A DNA stretch of 64,000 bases. Origin: Halarsenatibacter silvermanii. Lineage in GTDB: Bacteria > Bacillota > Halanaerobiia > Halanaerobiales > Halarsenatibacteraceae. Under the pieces are notes generated by a model. That model had not been told where the DNA came from. It did no database searches and saw only the letters and a list, made by a program, of their open reading frames with translations. Shown piece by piece: positions 41,258 through 49,278 of this stretch (the stretch's first letter is position 1; every line of letters starts with the position of its first letter). The position numbers and the translations under genes were made by a program. The DNA lies in NCBI RefSeq assembly GCF_900103135.1, contig NZ_FNGO01000007.1, positions 1-64,000 of the forward strand. Reading direction: 5' to 3'.

Positions 41258-43009
41258 TTGAGTTATATGTCCCGATATCGAGACTGGTTTTTGAGCGATT
41301 ATATTGATGAAGAAACTAAAGCCGAGCTTGAGAGCATTGAGGATAATGAAGAGGAGATAGAGGATAGATTTTATAAGGATCTTGAGTTTGGCACCGGCGG
41401 TATGCGCGGCAAGATCGGCGCCGGAACCAATCGTATGAATAAATACACCGTGCGCAGAGCCACTCAGGGTCTGGCCAATTATCTGCTCAACTATTTTGAT
41501 GATAATGAGGAGAAAAAGAGCGCCGTTATAGCCTACGATTCTCGCCATAAATCCCGCGAGTTCGCAGAGGAAGCAGCGCGGGTGCTGGCTGCCAACGATA
41601 TCAGGTCTTATATTTTCACCCGTATCTCCCCCACTCCTGAGCTATCTTACGCCGTAAGAAAGCTGGGCACTGGAGCGGGCATTATGATCACTGCCAGTCA
41701 CAATCCGCCCGAATACAACGGTTATAAAGTTTATGGCGGCGAGGGAGGTCAGCTGGTGCCTGATAAAGCCCGCAAGGTCATGGCAGAAATCGGCGAAATA
41801 GATGACTTTTCGCTGGTCAATACCATGGAGCTGGATAAAGCTAGAGAGCAAGATCTTGTGGAGGACGTAGAAGAAGAGCTGGAAGATTCCTATCTGGAAA
41901 CGGTTGCTTCGGTGCTGCCCGATGTCGATCTGGCCGAAAAAAGCGGAGATGAGCTCAGCATAGTATATACACCGCTGCACGGAACAGGCAGCCGGCCCAT
42001 CCAGAAGTTAATGGGAAAGCTGGGCTTTAGCGAAACTCTGGTTGTGCAGCGCCAGGCTGAAGCTGATCCGGATTTTTCTACCGTAAGCCAGCCCAATCCC
42101 GAGGAAGAACAGGCTTTTACGCTGGCGCTGGAGGTGGCTGAAAGCTCAGACACCGATCTGATCATGGCAACCGATCCTGACTGCGATCGACTGGGGGTTA
42201 TGGTTCCGGAGCACAATGATGAGAATTTCCGGCTCTTAAGCGGCAACGAAATCGGAGTCCTTATGGCGGATTATCTGCTGGAAAGGATGGAGGACCAGGG
42301 TAAAATTCCTGATAGAGGAGTAATTATCAAGACGATAGTTACCACCGAGATGATTCTGCCGCTGGCCGATGAATACGGCTGTGAGGTCATGGACGTGCTG
42401 ACCGGTTTTAAATATATCGGGGAGAAGATGAACCAGTTTGAAGAAGAGGAGCGCGAGTTCATTTTCGGCTTCGAAGAGAGTTACGGTTATCTGGCCGGCA
42501 ATTATGCCCGCGACAAAGATGCTGTGCTTGCTGCAGCTCTGATGGCTGTGCTGGCTTTATATCATCAAAAGGAGAACAGGATCGATCTTCTGACCAGACT
42601 GAAAGAGCTGCGGCAAAAATACGGTTATTATAAAGAAGAGGTCAGGTCTATCTGGATGGAAGGCAAGCGCGGTGAAGAGAAGATAGCAGGTGCTCTGGCC
42701 AGGCTGCGAGAAGAATATCCGGATGAAATTGCCGGCAGCGGTGTTATAAGAATTCACGATTATAAAGAAGGTCAAACTGTCGAGTGCGAAAGCGGAGCGG
42801 CAGAGGAGATAGATCTGCCCGAATCAAATGTGCTGCAGTTCCGTCTGCAGGACGATTCTCTTTTGACCATCAGACCTTCAGGCACCGAACCGAAGTTGAA
42901 AGTTTATTCTGCCGTCTGCGCCAATACCGAGCCGGGAGCGCAAAATCGTCTGGAAGAAGTTCGTGAGAGTTCGCTGGAAATGATAGAAGAAATCCTCGAA
43001 GAAGTTTAA
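41258..43009 (+). CDS. Phosphoglucomutase / phosphomannomutase (PgcA type)
   Basis: A 583-residue alpha-D-phosphohexomutase of the long Firmicute type. TTG start behind AAAGGAGG. The four-domain motifs are present: 'GTGGMRGKIGAGTNRMN' near residue 47, the phosphoserine loop 'MITASHNPPEYNGYKVYG' near 145, the metal loop 'ATDPDCDRLGVMVPEHN' near 305, the sugar loop 'FGFEESYGYLAGNY' near 405 and the phosphate-binding 'TIRPSGTEPKLKVYSA' near 535. It interconverts glucose 6- and 1-phosphate, feeding galU, 13 bases downstream. Confidence 0.93.
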   Translation: MSYMSRYRDWFLSDYIDEETKAELESIEDNEEEIEDRFYKDLEFGTGGMRGKIGAGTNRMNKYTVRRATQGLANYLLNYFDDNEEKKSAVIAYDSRHKSREFAEEAARVLAANDIRSYIFTRISPTPELSYAVRKLGTGAGIMITASHNPPEYNGYKVYGGEGGQLVPDKARKVMAEIGEIDDFSLVNTMELDKAREQDLVEDVEEELEDSYLETVASVLPDVDLAEKSGDELSIVYTPLHGTGSRPIQKLMGKLGFSETLVVQRQAEADPDFSTVSQPNPEEEQAFTLALEVAESSDTDLIMATDPDCDRLGVMVPEHNDENFRLLSGNEIGVLMADYLLERMEDQGKIPDRGVIIKTIVTTEMILPLADEYGCEVMDVLTGFKYIGEKMNQFEEEEREFIFGFEESYGYLAGNYARDKDAVLAAALMAVLALYHQKENRIDLLTRLKELRQKYGYYKEEVRSIWMEGKRGEEKIAGALARLREEYPDEIAGSGVIRIHDYKEGQTVECESGAAEEIDLPESNVLQFRLQDDSLLTIRPSGTEPKLKVYSAVCANTEPGAQNRLEEVRESSLEMIEEILEEV

Positions 43010-43022
43010 GCGGGGTGTTAAA

Positions 43023-43907
43023 ATGAATATAAATAAGGCTGTAATTCCTGCGGCTGGTTATGGAACCAGATTTTTGCCGGCTTCGAAGGCAATTCCTAAA
43101 GAAATGATTCCGGTCGTCGACAAACCCACTATCCAGTATGTGGTTGAAGAAGCCGTTAGAGCAGGTATTGAGGAAGTAATGCTGGTGACCGGGAGAAATA
43201 AAGAAGAGATAGAAAATCATTTCGACCGTGATCCTGAACTTGAACAGGTTCTGGCGGAAAAGGGCAAGAATGAAATGCTCGAGCGGGTAAAATATGTCTC
43301 CGATCTGATTACAATTCATACCGTGCGGCAAAAAGAGCAGAGAGGTCTGGGGCACGCTGTTGCTCATGCGGAAGCATTTGTCGGAGATGAATATTTTGCC
43401 GTGCTGCTGGGCGATGATATTATGCACAGCGAAAAACCTGTCATAGGACAGCTGATCGATCATGCCCGGGAGAGCGGCAAACCCGTTATAGGCTGTCAGG
43501 AGGTTTCGCGCGAAAGCATTCAACTTTACGGGTCTGTCGACTGCGAGGAGCGTTCAAAGCGTCGGGCTAAAGTTTCCGACCTGATAGAAAAACCAGCTCC
43601 GGAAGAGGCTCCTTCGACTCTGGCAGTACTGGGGAGATATGTGCTGCCACCCGAGATATTTCCAATTATCGATGAAACACCTCCCGGCAAAGGAGGAGAA
43701 ATTCAGCTGACCGATGCCATCAAAATTCTGGCTGAAAGGCAGCATGTCGAAGCTTTTAACTTTCGGGCCAGACGGTATGATGTTGGCAGCAAGCAGGGTT
43801 TTTTGCAGGCTACAGTGGAGCACGCCTTAAGGCGGGAGGATATATCCGATGAATTTCGCAGTTATTTAAAAAAGCTGCTGAACGGGGAAATAGAACAGGA
43901 GGATTGA
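43023..43907 (+). CDS. galU: UTP-glucose-1-phosphate uridylyltransferase
   Basis: A 294-residue nucleotidyltransferase of normal length. N-terminal 'KAVIPAAGYGTRFLPASKA' and 'PKEMIPVVDKPTIQYVVEEA' bind the nucleotide, 'VRQKEQRGLGHAV' and 'VLLGDDIM' carry the active site, and 'VSDLIEKPAPEEAPS' and 'GGEIQLTDAI' complete the sugar pocket. It makes UDP-glucose from glucose 1-phosphate and UTP, the precursor for ugd and the epimerase at 30-33 kb. It follows the mutase gene at 13 bases and precedes a polysaccharide deacetylase. Confidence 0.95.
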   Translation: MNINKAVIPAAGYGTRFLPASKAIPKEMIPVVDKPTIQYVVEEAVRAGIEEVMLVTGRNKEEIENHFDRDPELEQVLAEKGKNEMLERVKYVSDLITIHTVRQKEQRGLGHAVAHAEAFVGDEYFAVLLGDDIMHSEKPVIGQLIDHARESGKPVIGCQEVSRESIQLYGSVDCEERSKRRAKVSDLIEKPAPEEAPSTLAVLGRYVLPPEIFPIIDETPPGKGGEIQLTDAIKILAERQHVEAFNFRARRYDVGSKQGFLQATVEHALRREDISDEFRSYLKKLLNGEIEQED

Positions 43908-43942
43908 TCCGCCAAAACTGATTAAGGGGAAGGATCAAAAAA

Positions 43943-44734
43943 TTGTCAAGTAAAGCACACACGGGAAAAAAATCATATCGATTTTTATTTGTGAGAGCGG
44001 CTGTGCTAATCCTGGCAGCTATCCTGTTTCTGCTGCTGCCGGGTCATCCAGTCAGGGGTCATGATCTGGTGGCCGATGAGTACATTTCCCGCTATCGAGA
44101 GCTGGAGAATAAGTTTCCCGGCACCTTTTATATGTCCGGAAACAGAGAGAAGCAAAAGGTGGCTTTGAGTTTTGATGACGGGCCATCACCACAGCATACA
44201 CCGGAAATTCTCGATATTCTGGCTGAATACAGCGTCCCGGCCACTTTTTTTCTGCTGGGGCAGGAAGCTGCTGAACATACCTGGCTGGTGGAAAGAATTG
44301 CCCGGGAGGGTCATGAACTGGGCAACCATTCCTACACCCACCGCAATTTTACCGGCCTGGAATGGTCGGCTGTAGAGGAAGAAATCAGGCGCACCGGCCA
44401 GCTGATCGATGACATTACCGGCGAGTATCCCCGGCTTGTTCGTCCTCCCTATGGTGGTGTTACAATAGGCCAGCTGCAAAGATTTGAGCAGAGCGATTAT
44501 AAGCTGGTTAACTGGTCGGTAGATGCAGGAGATTACGAGGAGGAGAACCAACCGGAAATTCTGCTGGCCCGCATTCAATTGCAGATGCATCCCGGCGCCA
44601 TCATCCTGCTTCACGATGGAGGCGGCGACAGGAGCAGCACCATCAGGATACTGCCCGAATTAATCGAAATGCTCCAGGATGAGGGTTTTACCTTCACCAC
44701 GGTGGGAGAGCTGATAGACAGCAATTATTACTGA
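43943..44734 (+). CDS. Polysaccharide deacetylase (NodB domain), exported
   Basis: A 263-residue protein from TTG 43943. An N-terminal hydrophobic segment ('AAVLILAAILFLLLPG') is a signal or anchor. The NodB domain covers residues about 75-255: 'VALSFDDGPSPQHTPEIL' (catalytic Asp and metal Asp), 'GNHSYTHRNFTGL' (metal His pair), 'LVRPPYGGVTIGQL', 'WSVDAGDYEEEN' and 'ILLHDGGGDRSS' (catalytic His). All catalytic residues are present. It should remove N-acetyl groups from peptidoglycan or an extracellular polysaccharide in the periplasm. Probably in one transcript with galU, 36 bases before it. Confidence 0.9.
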   Translation: MSSKAHTGKKSYRFLFVRAAVLILAAILFLLLPGHPVRGHDLVADEYISRYRELENKFPGTFYMSGNREKQKVALSFDDGPSPQHTPEILDILAEYSVPATFFLLGQEAAEHTWLVERIAREGHELGNHSYTHRNFTGLEWSAVEEEIRRTGQLIDDITGEYPRLVRPPYGGVTIGQLQRFEQSDYKLVNWSVDAGDYEEENQPEILLARIQLQMHPGAIILLHDGGGDRSSTIRILPELIEMLQDEGFTFTTVGELIDSNYY

Positions 44735-44760
44735 TATTATAAAGAATTTAGGGAAAGGGC

Positions 44761-45567
44761 GTGATCACGATTTCCTTCCTGACTGCTCCCGTTCCATCTC
44801 CTAATTCCCGCCTGGAATTGGAGAAATTCGAGCTGGAGTCCGAAAAGATCAGTGAACCTTTGCAAATATTACATCTCAGCGATCTGCATTTTACACGCTG
44901 GGGGCGTCTTGAAGATAAACTTCTGGCTGAAGTAGCCGGTCTCGAGTTTGATCTGATGGTTATGACCGGCGATTATATAGATAATATGCGTAACTTTGAT
45001 AAATTCAGAACATTTTTGCAGCAGCTGAGCCGGCAGGTTCCCGCCTTTGCCGTCCCGGGCAACCATGATTACCGATATGATCTGGATAAGATCGGCAGGG
45101 GGCTGTCCGGAGCCGGGATCCGCCTTCTCAGAAATGAACATGTGGAGCTGAAAGTTTCCGGCAGCTCGATCAATATCGTCGGTGTCGGCTGTCCGCGGAT
45201 GGACAGGCACAGATTTGCCCATGCCTGTACGCCGAAGAAAAGCGGCAGCGGTTTTAATCTGGTGCTCTCTCATACCTATCAGGTTATCGAGCAGATTGAA
45301 GAGATGGGACGAACCCATTCTCTGCCCAGACAGGAACTTATTCTGGCAGGGGATACCCACGGGCGCCAGGTCGATCTGCCGGTGGTCAGATTCTTTTTTG
45401 ATCTGATTTACCAGGAGGATTTTGTCTCCGGGCTTTTCGAGCTGGAAGGGGAAAATCTCGGTCATCTTTATGTCAACCGCGGTCTGGGAGTGAGTGCAGT
45501 TCCCCTGCGGATAAACTGTCCGCCGGAAATAACCCTGATAGAATTAAAACCGGTCGACCGCGATTGA
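44761..45567 (+). CDS. Metallophosphoesterase (YkuE-like)
   Basis: A 268-residue calcineurin-type phosphoesterase. The metal motifs are in order: 'LQILHLSDLHFTRWGR' near residue 38, 'DLMVMTGDYIDN' near 65, 'FAVPGNHDYRYDL' near 98, 'LVLSHTYQVIEQI' near 167 and 'LILAGDTHGRQVDLP' near 200. GTG start. The N-terminus ('VPSPNSRLELEKFELES') resembles YkuE-type enzymes, whose C-terminal domain acts on lipid-linked or nucleotide substrates. In this envelope block a role in lipid or UDP-sugar phosphoester cleavage is possible; no LpxH-type motif can be claimed. Confidence 0.85.
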   Translation: MITISFLTAPVPSPNSRLELEKFELESEKISEPLQILHLSDLHFTRWGRLEDKLLAEVAGLEFDLMVMTGDYIDNMRNFDKFRTFLQQLSRQVPAFAVPGNHDYRYDLDKIGRGLSGAGIRLLRNEHVELKVSGSSINIVGVGCPRMDRHRFAHACTPKKSGSGFNLVLSHTYQVIEQIEEMGRTHSLPRQELILAGDTHGRQVDLPVVRFFFDLIYQEDFVSGLFELEGENLGHLYVNRGLGVSAVPLRINCPPEITLIELKPVDRD

Positions 45568-45640
45568 ATTTTTCCGCTTGCTTTCTTCAGGGAAGAGGCG
45601 GGATTTTTGATTATTTTAGAAGAAAGGATTTATTTTATTA

Positions 45641-45664
45641 ACTGGAAGCTTTAAAGCTTCCAGT
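45641..45664. repeat. 24-bp perfect palindrome
   Basis: ACTGGAAGCTTT at 45641-45652 is directly followed by its reverse complement AAAGCTTCCAGT to 45664. It lies between the phosphoesterase gene and the next gene. No T tract follows on the plus strand, so a terminator role is doubtful. Confidence 0.6.
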
Positions 45665-45738
45665 GGAAACCTAAAAATAAACTAAATTTTAAGGCCCTCA
45701 CCTTTCATCTGTAAAAAAAACAAACCCGCGGAGTTGAT

Positions 45739-46404
45739 ATGAACATGAAAAATCTGAAAAAAATATCGATATTTCTGCCTGTCCTCATCATGGCTTTTAT
45801 GGTTTTTGCAATTCCCGGGCTGGCCGAAAGTGGCGAAGAAATCAGCCGGGATGAACTTTCCTCGCAGGAATTCTGGGAGCTGCATCGAGAAGAAGCCCAG
45901 GAGGCGATCGCTGAAAATGGCAGCTTAAAGGATAATTATCGGCTGGCGGTCAGTCAGGCCAATCTGGGATACGTCAGAGAAACTATGGAGATGATCGATG
46001 AATTTGCCGATGATTTCGATGTCGATAAGCTGGAGGAAGAGATCGATAAGGAGCTGCATTTAGCCCGGATGGGTTCTGAGAATATTCTTTACATGAACTA
46101 TGCTGCCTTTTATTACAGCATCATAAGGGAGCCGGAGGAAGCAGCCGGTTATTTCGCCCGCATTATCGAGCGCGATGAGGGCAATGTCTGGCCCTATAAT
46201 TACAAGGCTACTCTTTATATCGAGGAGTTGGAAGACATGGATAGGGCCCATGAAATTTTGAAACAGGCGCTGGAGATTGAGGATAACGATTATACCCATC
46301 TTTTGCGAGCCTATGCCTATTATGAGTCAGGCAGCTATATCAGAGCTCTTAACAGCCTGCGCCGGGGGCGGGCTGCCATGGATGATCTGGAGGATATAAT
46401 GTGA
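45739..46404 (+). CDS. Exported helical-repeat (TPR-like) protein
   Basis: A 221-residue protein. Signal peptide 'ISIFLPVLIMAFMVFAIPG' with cleavage near 'GLAESGEE'. The mature part has paired helices with small-residue spacing like tetratricopeptide repeats, for example 'NLGYVRETMEMIDEFADDF', 'EEAAGYFARIIERDEGNVW', 'DRAHEILKQALEIEDNDYTH' and 'SGSYIRALNSLRRGRAAM'. It should be periplasmic and protein-binding. Two ATGs (45739, 45745) are possible. It precedes the phosphodiesterase-barrel gene by 84 bases and may serve it. Confidence 0.7.
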   Translation: MNMKNLKKISIFLPVLIMAFMVFAIPGLAESGEEISRDELSSQEFWELHREEAQEAIAENGSLKDNYRLAVSQANLGYVRETMEMIDEFADDFDVDKLEEEIDKELHLARMGSENILYMNYAAFYYSIIREPEEAAGYFARIIERDEGNVWPYNYKATLYIEELEDMDRAHEILKQALEIEDNDYTHLLRAYAYYESGSYIRALNSLRRGRAAMDDLEDIM

Positions 46405-46488
46405 GCTGTCAGCGGATAGATCCGCAGCAATAACAGCAGGTTAACCGCGATTAAATTGAATTTAATCGAACTGGAAGGGGAGAACAAG

Positions 46489-48171
46489 TTGAAATCACCA
46501 TCTAAAAAATTTCTGTCGGTTTTATTCCTGGCCATGCTGGCAGGATTTATTTTTTTGAATTTAGCCGGGAGTGAATTGAGGGCTGCTGAGGTTTCAGAAG
46601 AATCCCGGTATGTATTGATTCATCTGGACGGCATCTCGGGCGAAAATTTCTATAATAATATGGAGGCAGGCGAGCTGCCCAATCTGGCTGATTTTTTTTA
46701 TGAAGAAGAAATGCGCGGACGGGCTATAACTTACTATCCTCCCTCAACTCCTGCGGTGATAACCCGGTTAAAAGAGGGCAAAACACCTGCTCAGGGCTCG
46801 ATTGTCGATTGGGAGGGGTACAGCCCCGAAGCCGGGAGAACCTACAGCCAGCTGGAGAGCACGGCTGAGATGGTATCCAGCAAGGGCCGCAGATCCCGGG
46901 GAACTTTCCTGCAGGGAGTGCCGGGTTTTCACATTCCGGTCGGCCGTTCACTGGGCAATCTCCCCTATCTTCTGGATGATTATCAGGCGCTGGAATTTTA
47001 CTGGTTCAGCACCGATTTTTTTGCTCATGCTTTTGGCAGCGGGGCTCAAAAGCGGCAGCTGGAGAGATTCGACCGCGAGTTTGGCCGCTTTGTCGAAGGG
47101 CTGGATGAGGAAAAGCTGGAGAATTTGAACGTGATTATCTATGCCGATCACGGCATGAATTTCGGTGAAATGGTGGAGGTTGAAGATGATGTTAAAAGGC
47201 TGGCAGGCGAGCATTTTCGGGCCTACAGCTATCCCAACCTGTATCTGGAGGAGATAAGGGGCATTCGCCGCTCCCGTGAGAAAAAGGATCAGCTGGCCCG
47301 GGACGTTGTTGAAAAAAGCGAGCTCGATCTGGCTTTTTATCGAACACCATCGGGAGAGGTGAAGGGTTACGGGCCGGAGAGCAGAATCCGACTTTCCCTG
47401 GCCGGCGAAGATATCGACGGGGGAATTAGTTATGAGTACGAAGGCAGAGATGTTTTCGGTTATTATGACGCCGGTTATAAGGGCGAATATCTCACCCCGG
47501 AAGAATGGCTGGAGAAGACCGGCCATCTTGATTTTCCGGCCGCTCCTGTCAATCTGATGAGCCTTATGAAGAATCCCGAAGCCGGCGATATTGTGGTGGT
47601 GCTCAATCCGCCCAAATTCACCGGCGGCGGTTATGTCAGGCACGCTTCTCATCAATCGCTGGAGGCCCGGGATATGACTGTACCGCTTCTGGTTCGCGGC
47701 GATCAGTTAAAATCGCTTTATGGGGAGGAATATATCTGGCTGCCTGATATTTTCTCGCACAGGCTGGATGTCGACTTTGATGGGGCAGAGCCCGAAAGAG
47801 AAAACCACAGCCTGAGCCTCTGGACCGGCGCGGGTGAGCCCGGGGGCAGCCTGAGCTTTTCCCCGACCTATCGGGTCAGATTGGGTTATGATAACTTCGG
47901 CGGCGGAGACAGCGCGGCCTGGGCGGAATACGATTTTTACAGCTCCTATCTGCACCGACTCTGGCTGGGCGGTGGGCTGAATGAACCGCACAGCAGTGCT
48001 GATCTGACCGGGCGGCTGCGCTATGACCTGCGGCTCAGAAGGCTTGTGGCCAGCTATATAAATTACTTCAACGGACGAGATTCCGAGCAGAGGCTGCGGT
48101 TTGAGCTCGCCTCCTCATTTGATCTGAAAGTATTCGATTTTGAAAAGCTGGGCATCAGAATAAGCTGGTAA
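46489..48171 (+). CDS. Alkaline-phosphatase-superfamily phosphodiesterase with C-terminal barrel-like domain
   Basis: A 560-residue protein from TTG 46489 behind AAGGGGAG. Signal peptide 'SVLFLAMLAGFIFLNLAG' then 'SELRAAE'. Residues about 35-420 are an alkaline-phosphatase-superfamily domain with metal and catalytic sites in place: 'VLIHLDGISGENFYNN' (Asp), 'YPPSTPAVITRLKEGK' (nucleophile Thr/Ser), 'FSTDFFAHAFGSG' (Asp...His), 'VIIYADHGMNFGEM' (Asp-His) and 'VRHASHQSLEARD' (His). Relatives are phosphodiesterases or phosphoglycerol transferases. From about residue 430 the sequence switches to amphipathic strands, 'SFSPTYRVRLGYDNFG', 'YLHRLWLGGGLNE', 'YDLRLRRLVASYIN', and ends 'EKLGIRISW', like an outer-membrane barrel. 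Enzyme plus barrel in one chain is unusual. Confidence 0.72.
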   Translation: MKSPSKKFLSVLFLAMLAGFIFLNLAGSELRAAEVSEESRYVLIHLDGISGENFYNNMEAGELPNLADFFYEEEMRGRAITYYPPSTPAVITRLKEGKTPAQGSIVDWEGYSPEAGRTYSQLESTAEMVSSKGRRSRGTFLQGVPGFHIPVGRSLGNLPYLLDDYQALEFYWFSTDFFAHAFGSGAQKRQLERFDREFGRFVEGLDEEKLENLNVIIYADHGMNFGEMVEVEDDVKRLAGEHFRAYSYPNLYLEEIRGIRRSREKKDQLARDVVEKSELDLAFYRTPSGEVKGYGPESRIRLSLAGEDIDGGISYEYEGRDVFGYYDAGYKGEYLTPEEWLEKTGHLDFPAAPVNLMSLMKNPEAGDIVVVLNPPKFTGGGYVRHASHQSLEARDMTVPLLVRGDQLKSLYGEEYIWLPDIFSHRLDVDFDGAEPERENHSLSLWTGAGEPGGSLSFSPTYRVRLGYDNFGGGDSAAWAEYDFYSSYLHRLWLGGGLNEPHSSADLTGRLRYDLRLRRLVASYINYFNGRDSEQRLRFELASSFDLKVFDFEKLGIRISW

Positions 48172-48286
48172 TTGAAATTCGGATCTTCCTGCCTTCAATG
48201 ATAGCGATCTTATACGACATCTATAAACCGATAACAGGAAGAGCCTCAGGTTCGATAAATATTTTAGACAGAGGAGGATACTTCAG

Positions 48287-49267
48287 ATGACAAAAAATTC
48301 GCAGGAAATTGTTATGATGCTGACCAGGGACTGGCCGGAAAAATATACTGAACGACTGGAGGAAAAAGAGCCCGACCTGAGAGTTATTCAGGCTATTGAG
48401 CGAGAGGAGCAGCAGCAGGCGCTTAATCGGGCTGAGATAGTGGTGGGTCTGGCTCGTGAATTCGAAATAGACCTGCTGGTCGAGGCAGAGGGAGTCGAAT
48501 GGATTCAGACTCTGACGGCCGGGGTGGATGAGATTATCAATTCGCCCGGGGCTGAGAAACTGGAAGAGAGAGGCGTAAAAATTACCAGCATGAGCGGTAT
48601 TCATGGCGATGTCATGGCCGAACATACCTTTGGATATTTGATCGGTTTTTCCCGGAGATTTCACGAGTACCGCGACCAGCAGAGGGAGAATACCTGGGAG
48701 CGTCTGGAGATGGACCGCCTCAGCGGGAGGAAGCTCCTGATAATCGGGATGGGATCTATAGGCCGGGAGATCGCCCGGGTTGGCAGAGTTATGAATATGA
48801 AGGTGGCCGGAATCAAACGCGATGTTTCGGAGGATGTAAAAGAGGTGGACGAGTTGTATCCTTCTGAAAAACTCGAGGAAGCGGCGGCAGAATGCGATTA
48901 TGCTGTCTCGATACTGCCCTACACCCCCGAAACTGAAGGAATGTTGGCCGGAGAGTTTTTCTCCGCCCTGCCGGATGATGCCTATTTTGTAAATGTCGGA
49001 CGGGGGGAAGTAGTCGACGAGAAGGCGCTTTTGCAGGCTCTGGACGATAAAGAATTGGCCGGAGCCGGCCTGGATGTATTTGCCCAGGAGCCGCTGCCGG
49101 AGGATTCACCCTTCTTTGAGCGAGATAATGTTATTATGACGCCGCATGTGGCCGGTATTTTTCCGGGATATTATGATCGAGCCCTGGAAATATTTCAGGA
49201 TAATCTGGAGAGGTATCGACGGGGAGATGAGCTCAAAAACAGAGTGAGTTATGAGCTGGGTTACTGA
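48287..49267 (+). CDS. D-2-hydroxyacid dehydrogenase family protein
   Basis: A 326-residue NAD-dependent dehydrogenase behind GAGGAGG. The NAD-binding domain lies at about residues 105-290 with 'LLIIGMGSIGREIARVGR'. Catalytic residues: Arg in 'VNVGRGEVVDEKAL' near 238, Glu in 'VFAQEPLPEDSPF' near 268 and His in 'VIMTPHVAGIFPGY' near 287. 'WIQTLTAGVDEII' is typical of the GyaR/SerA-like branch. The keto-acid substrate is unknown. It stands alone, converging with the radical SAM gene (12 bases between stops). Confidence 0.9.
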   Translation: MTKNSQEIVMMLTRDWPEKYTERLEEKEPDLRVIQAIEREEQQQALNRAEIVVGLAREFEIDLLVEAEGVEWIQTLTAGVDEIINSPGAEKLEERGVKITSMSGIHGDVMAEHTFGYLIGFSRRFHEYRDQQRENTWERLEMDRLSGRKLLIIGMGSIGREIARVGRVMNMKVAGIKRDVSEDVKEVDELYPSEKLEEAAAECDYAVSILPYTPETEGMLAGEFFSALPDDAYFVNVGRGEVVDEKALLQALDDKELAGAGLDVFAQEPLPEDSPFFERDNVIMTPHVAGIFPGYYDRALEIFQDNLERYRRGDELKNRVSYELGY

Positions 49268-49278
49268 GTTTTTTCTTC

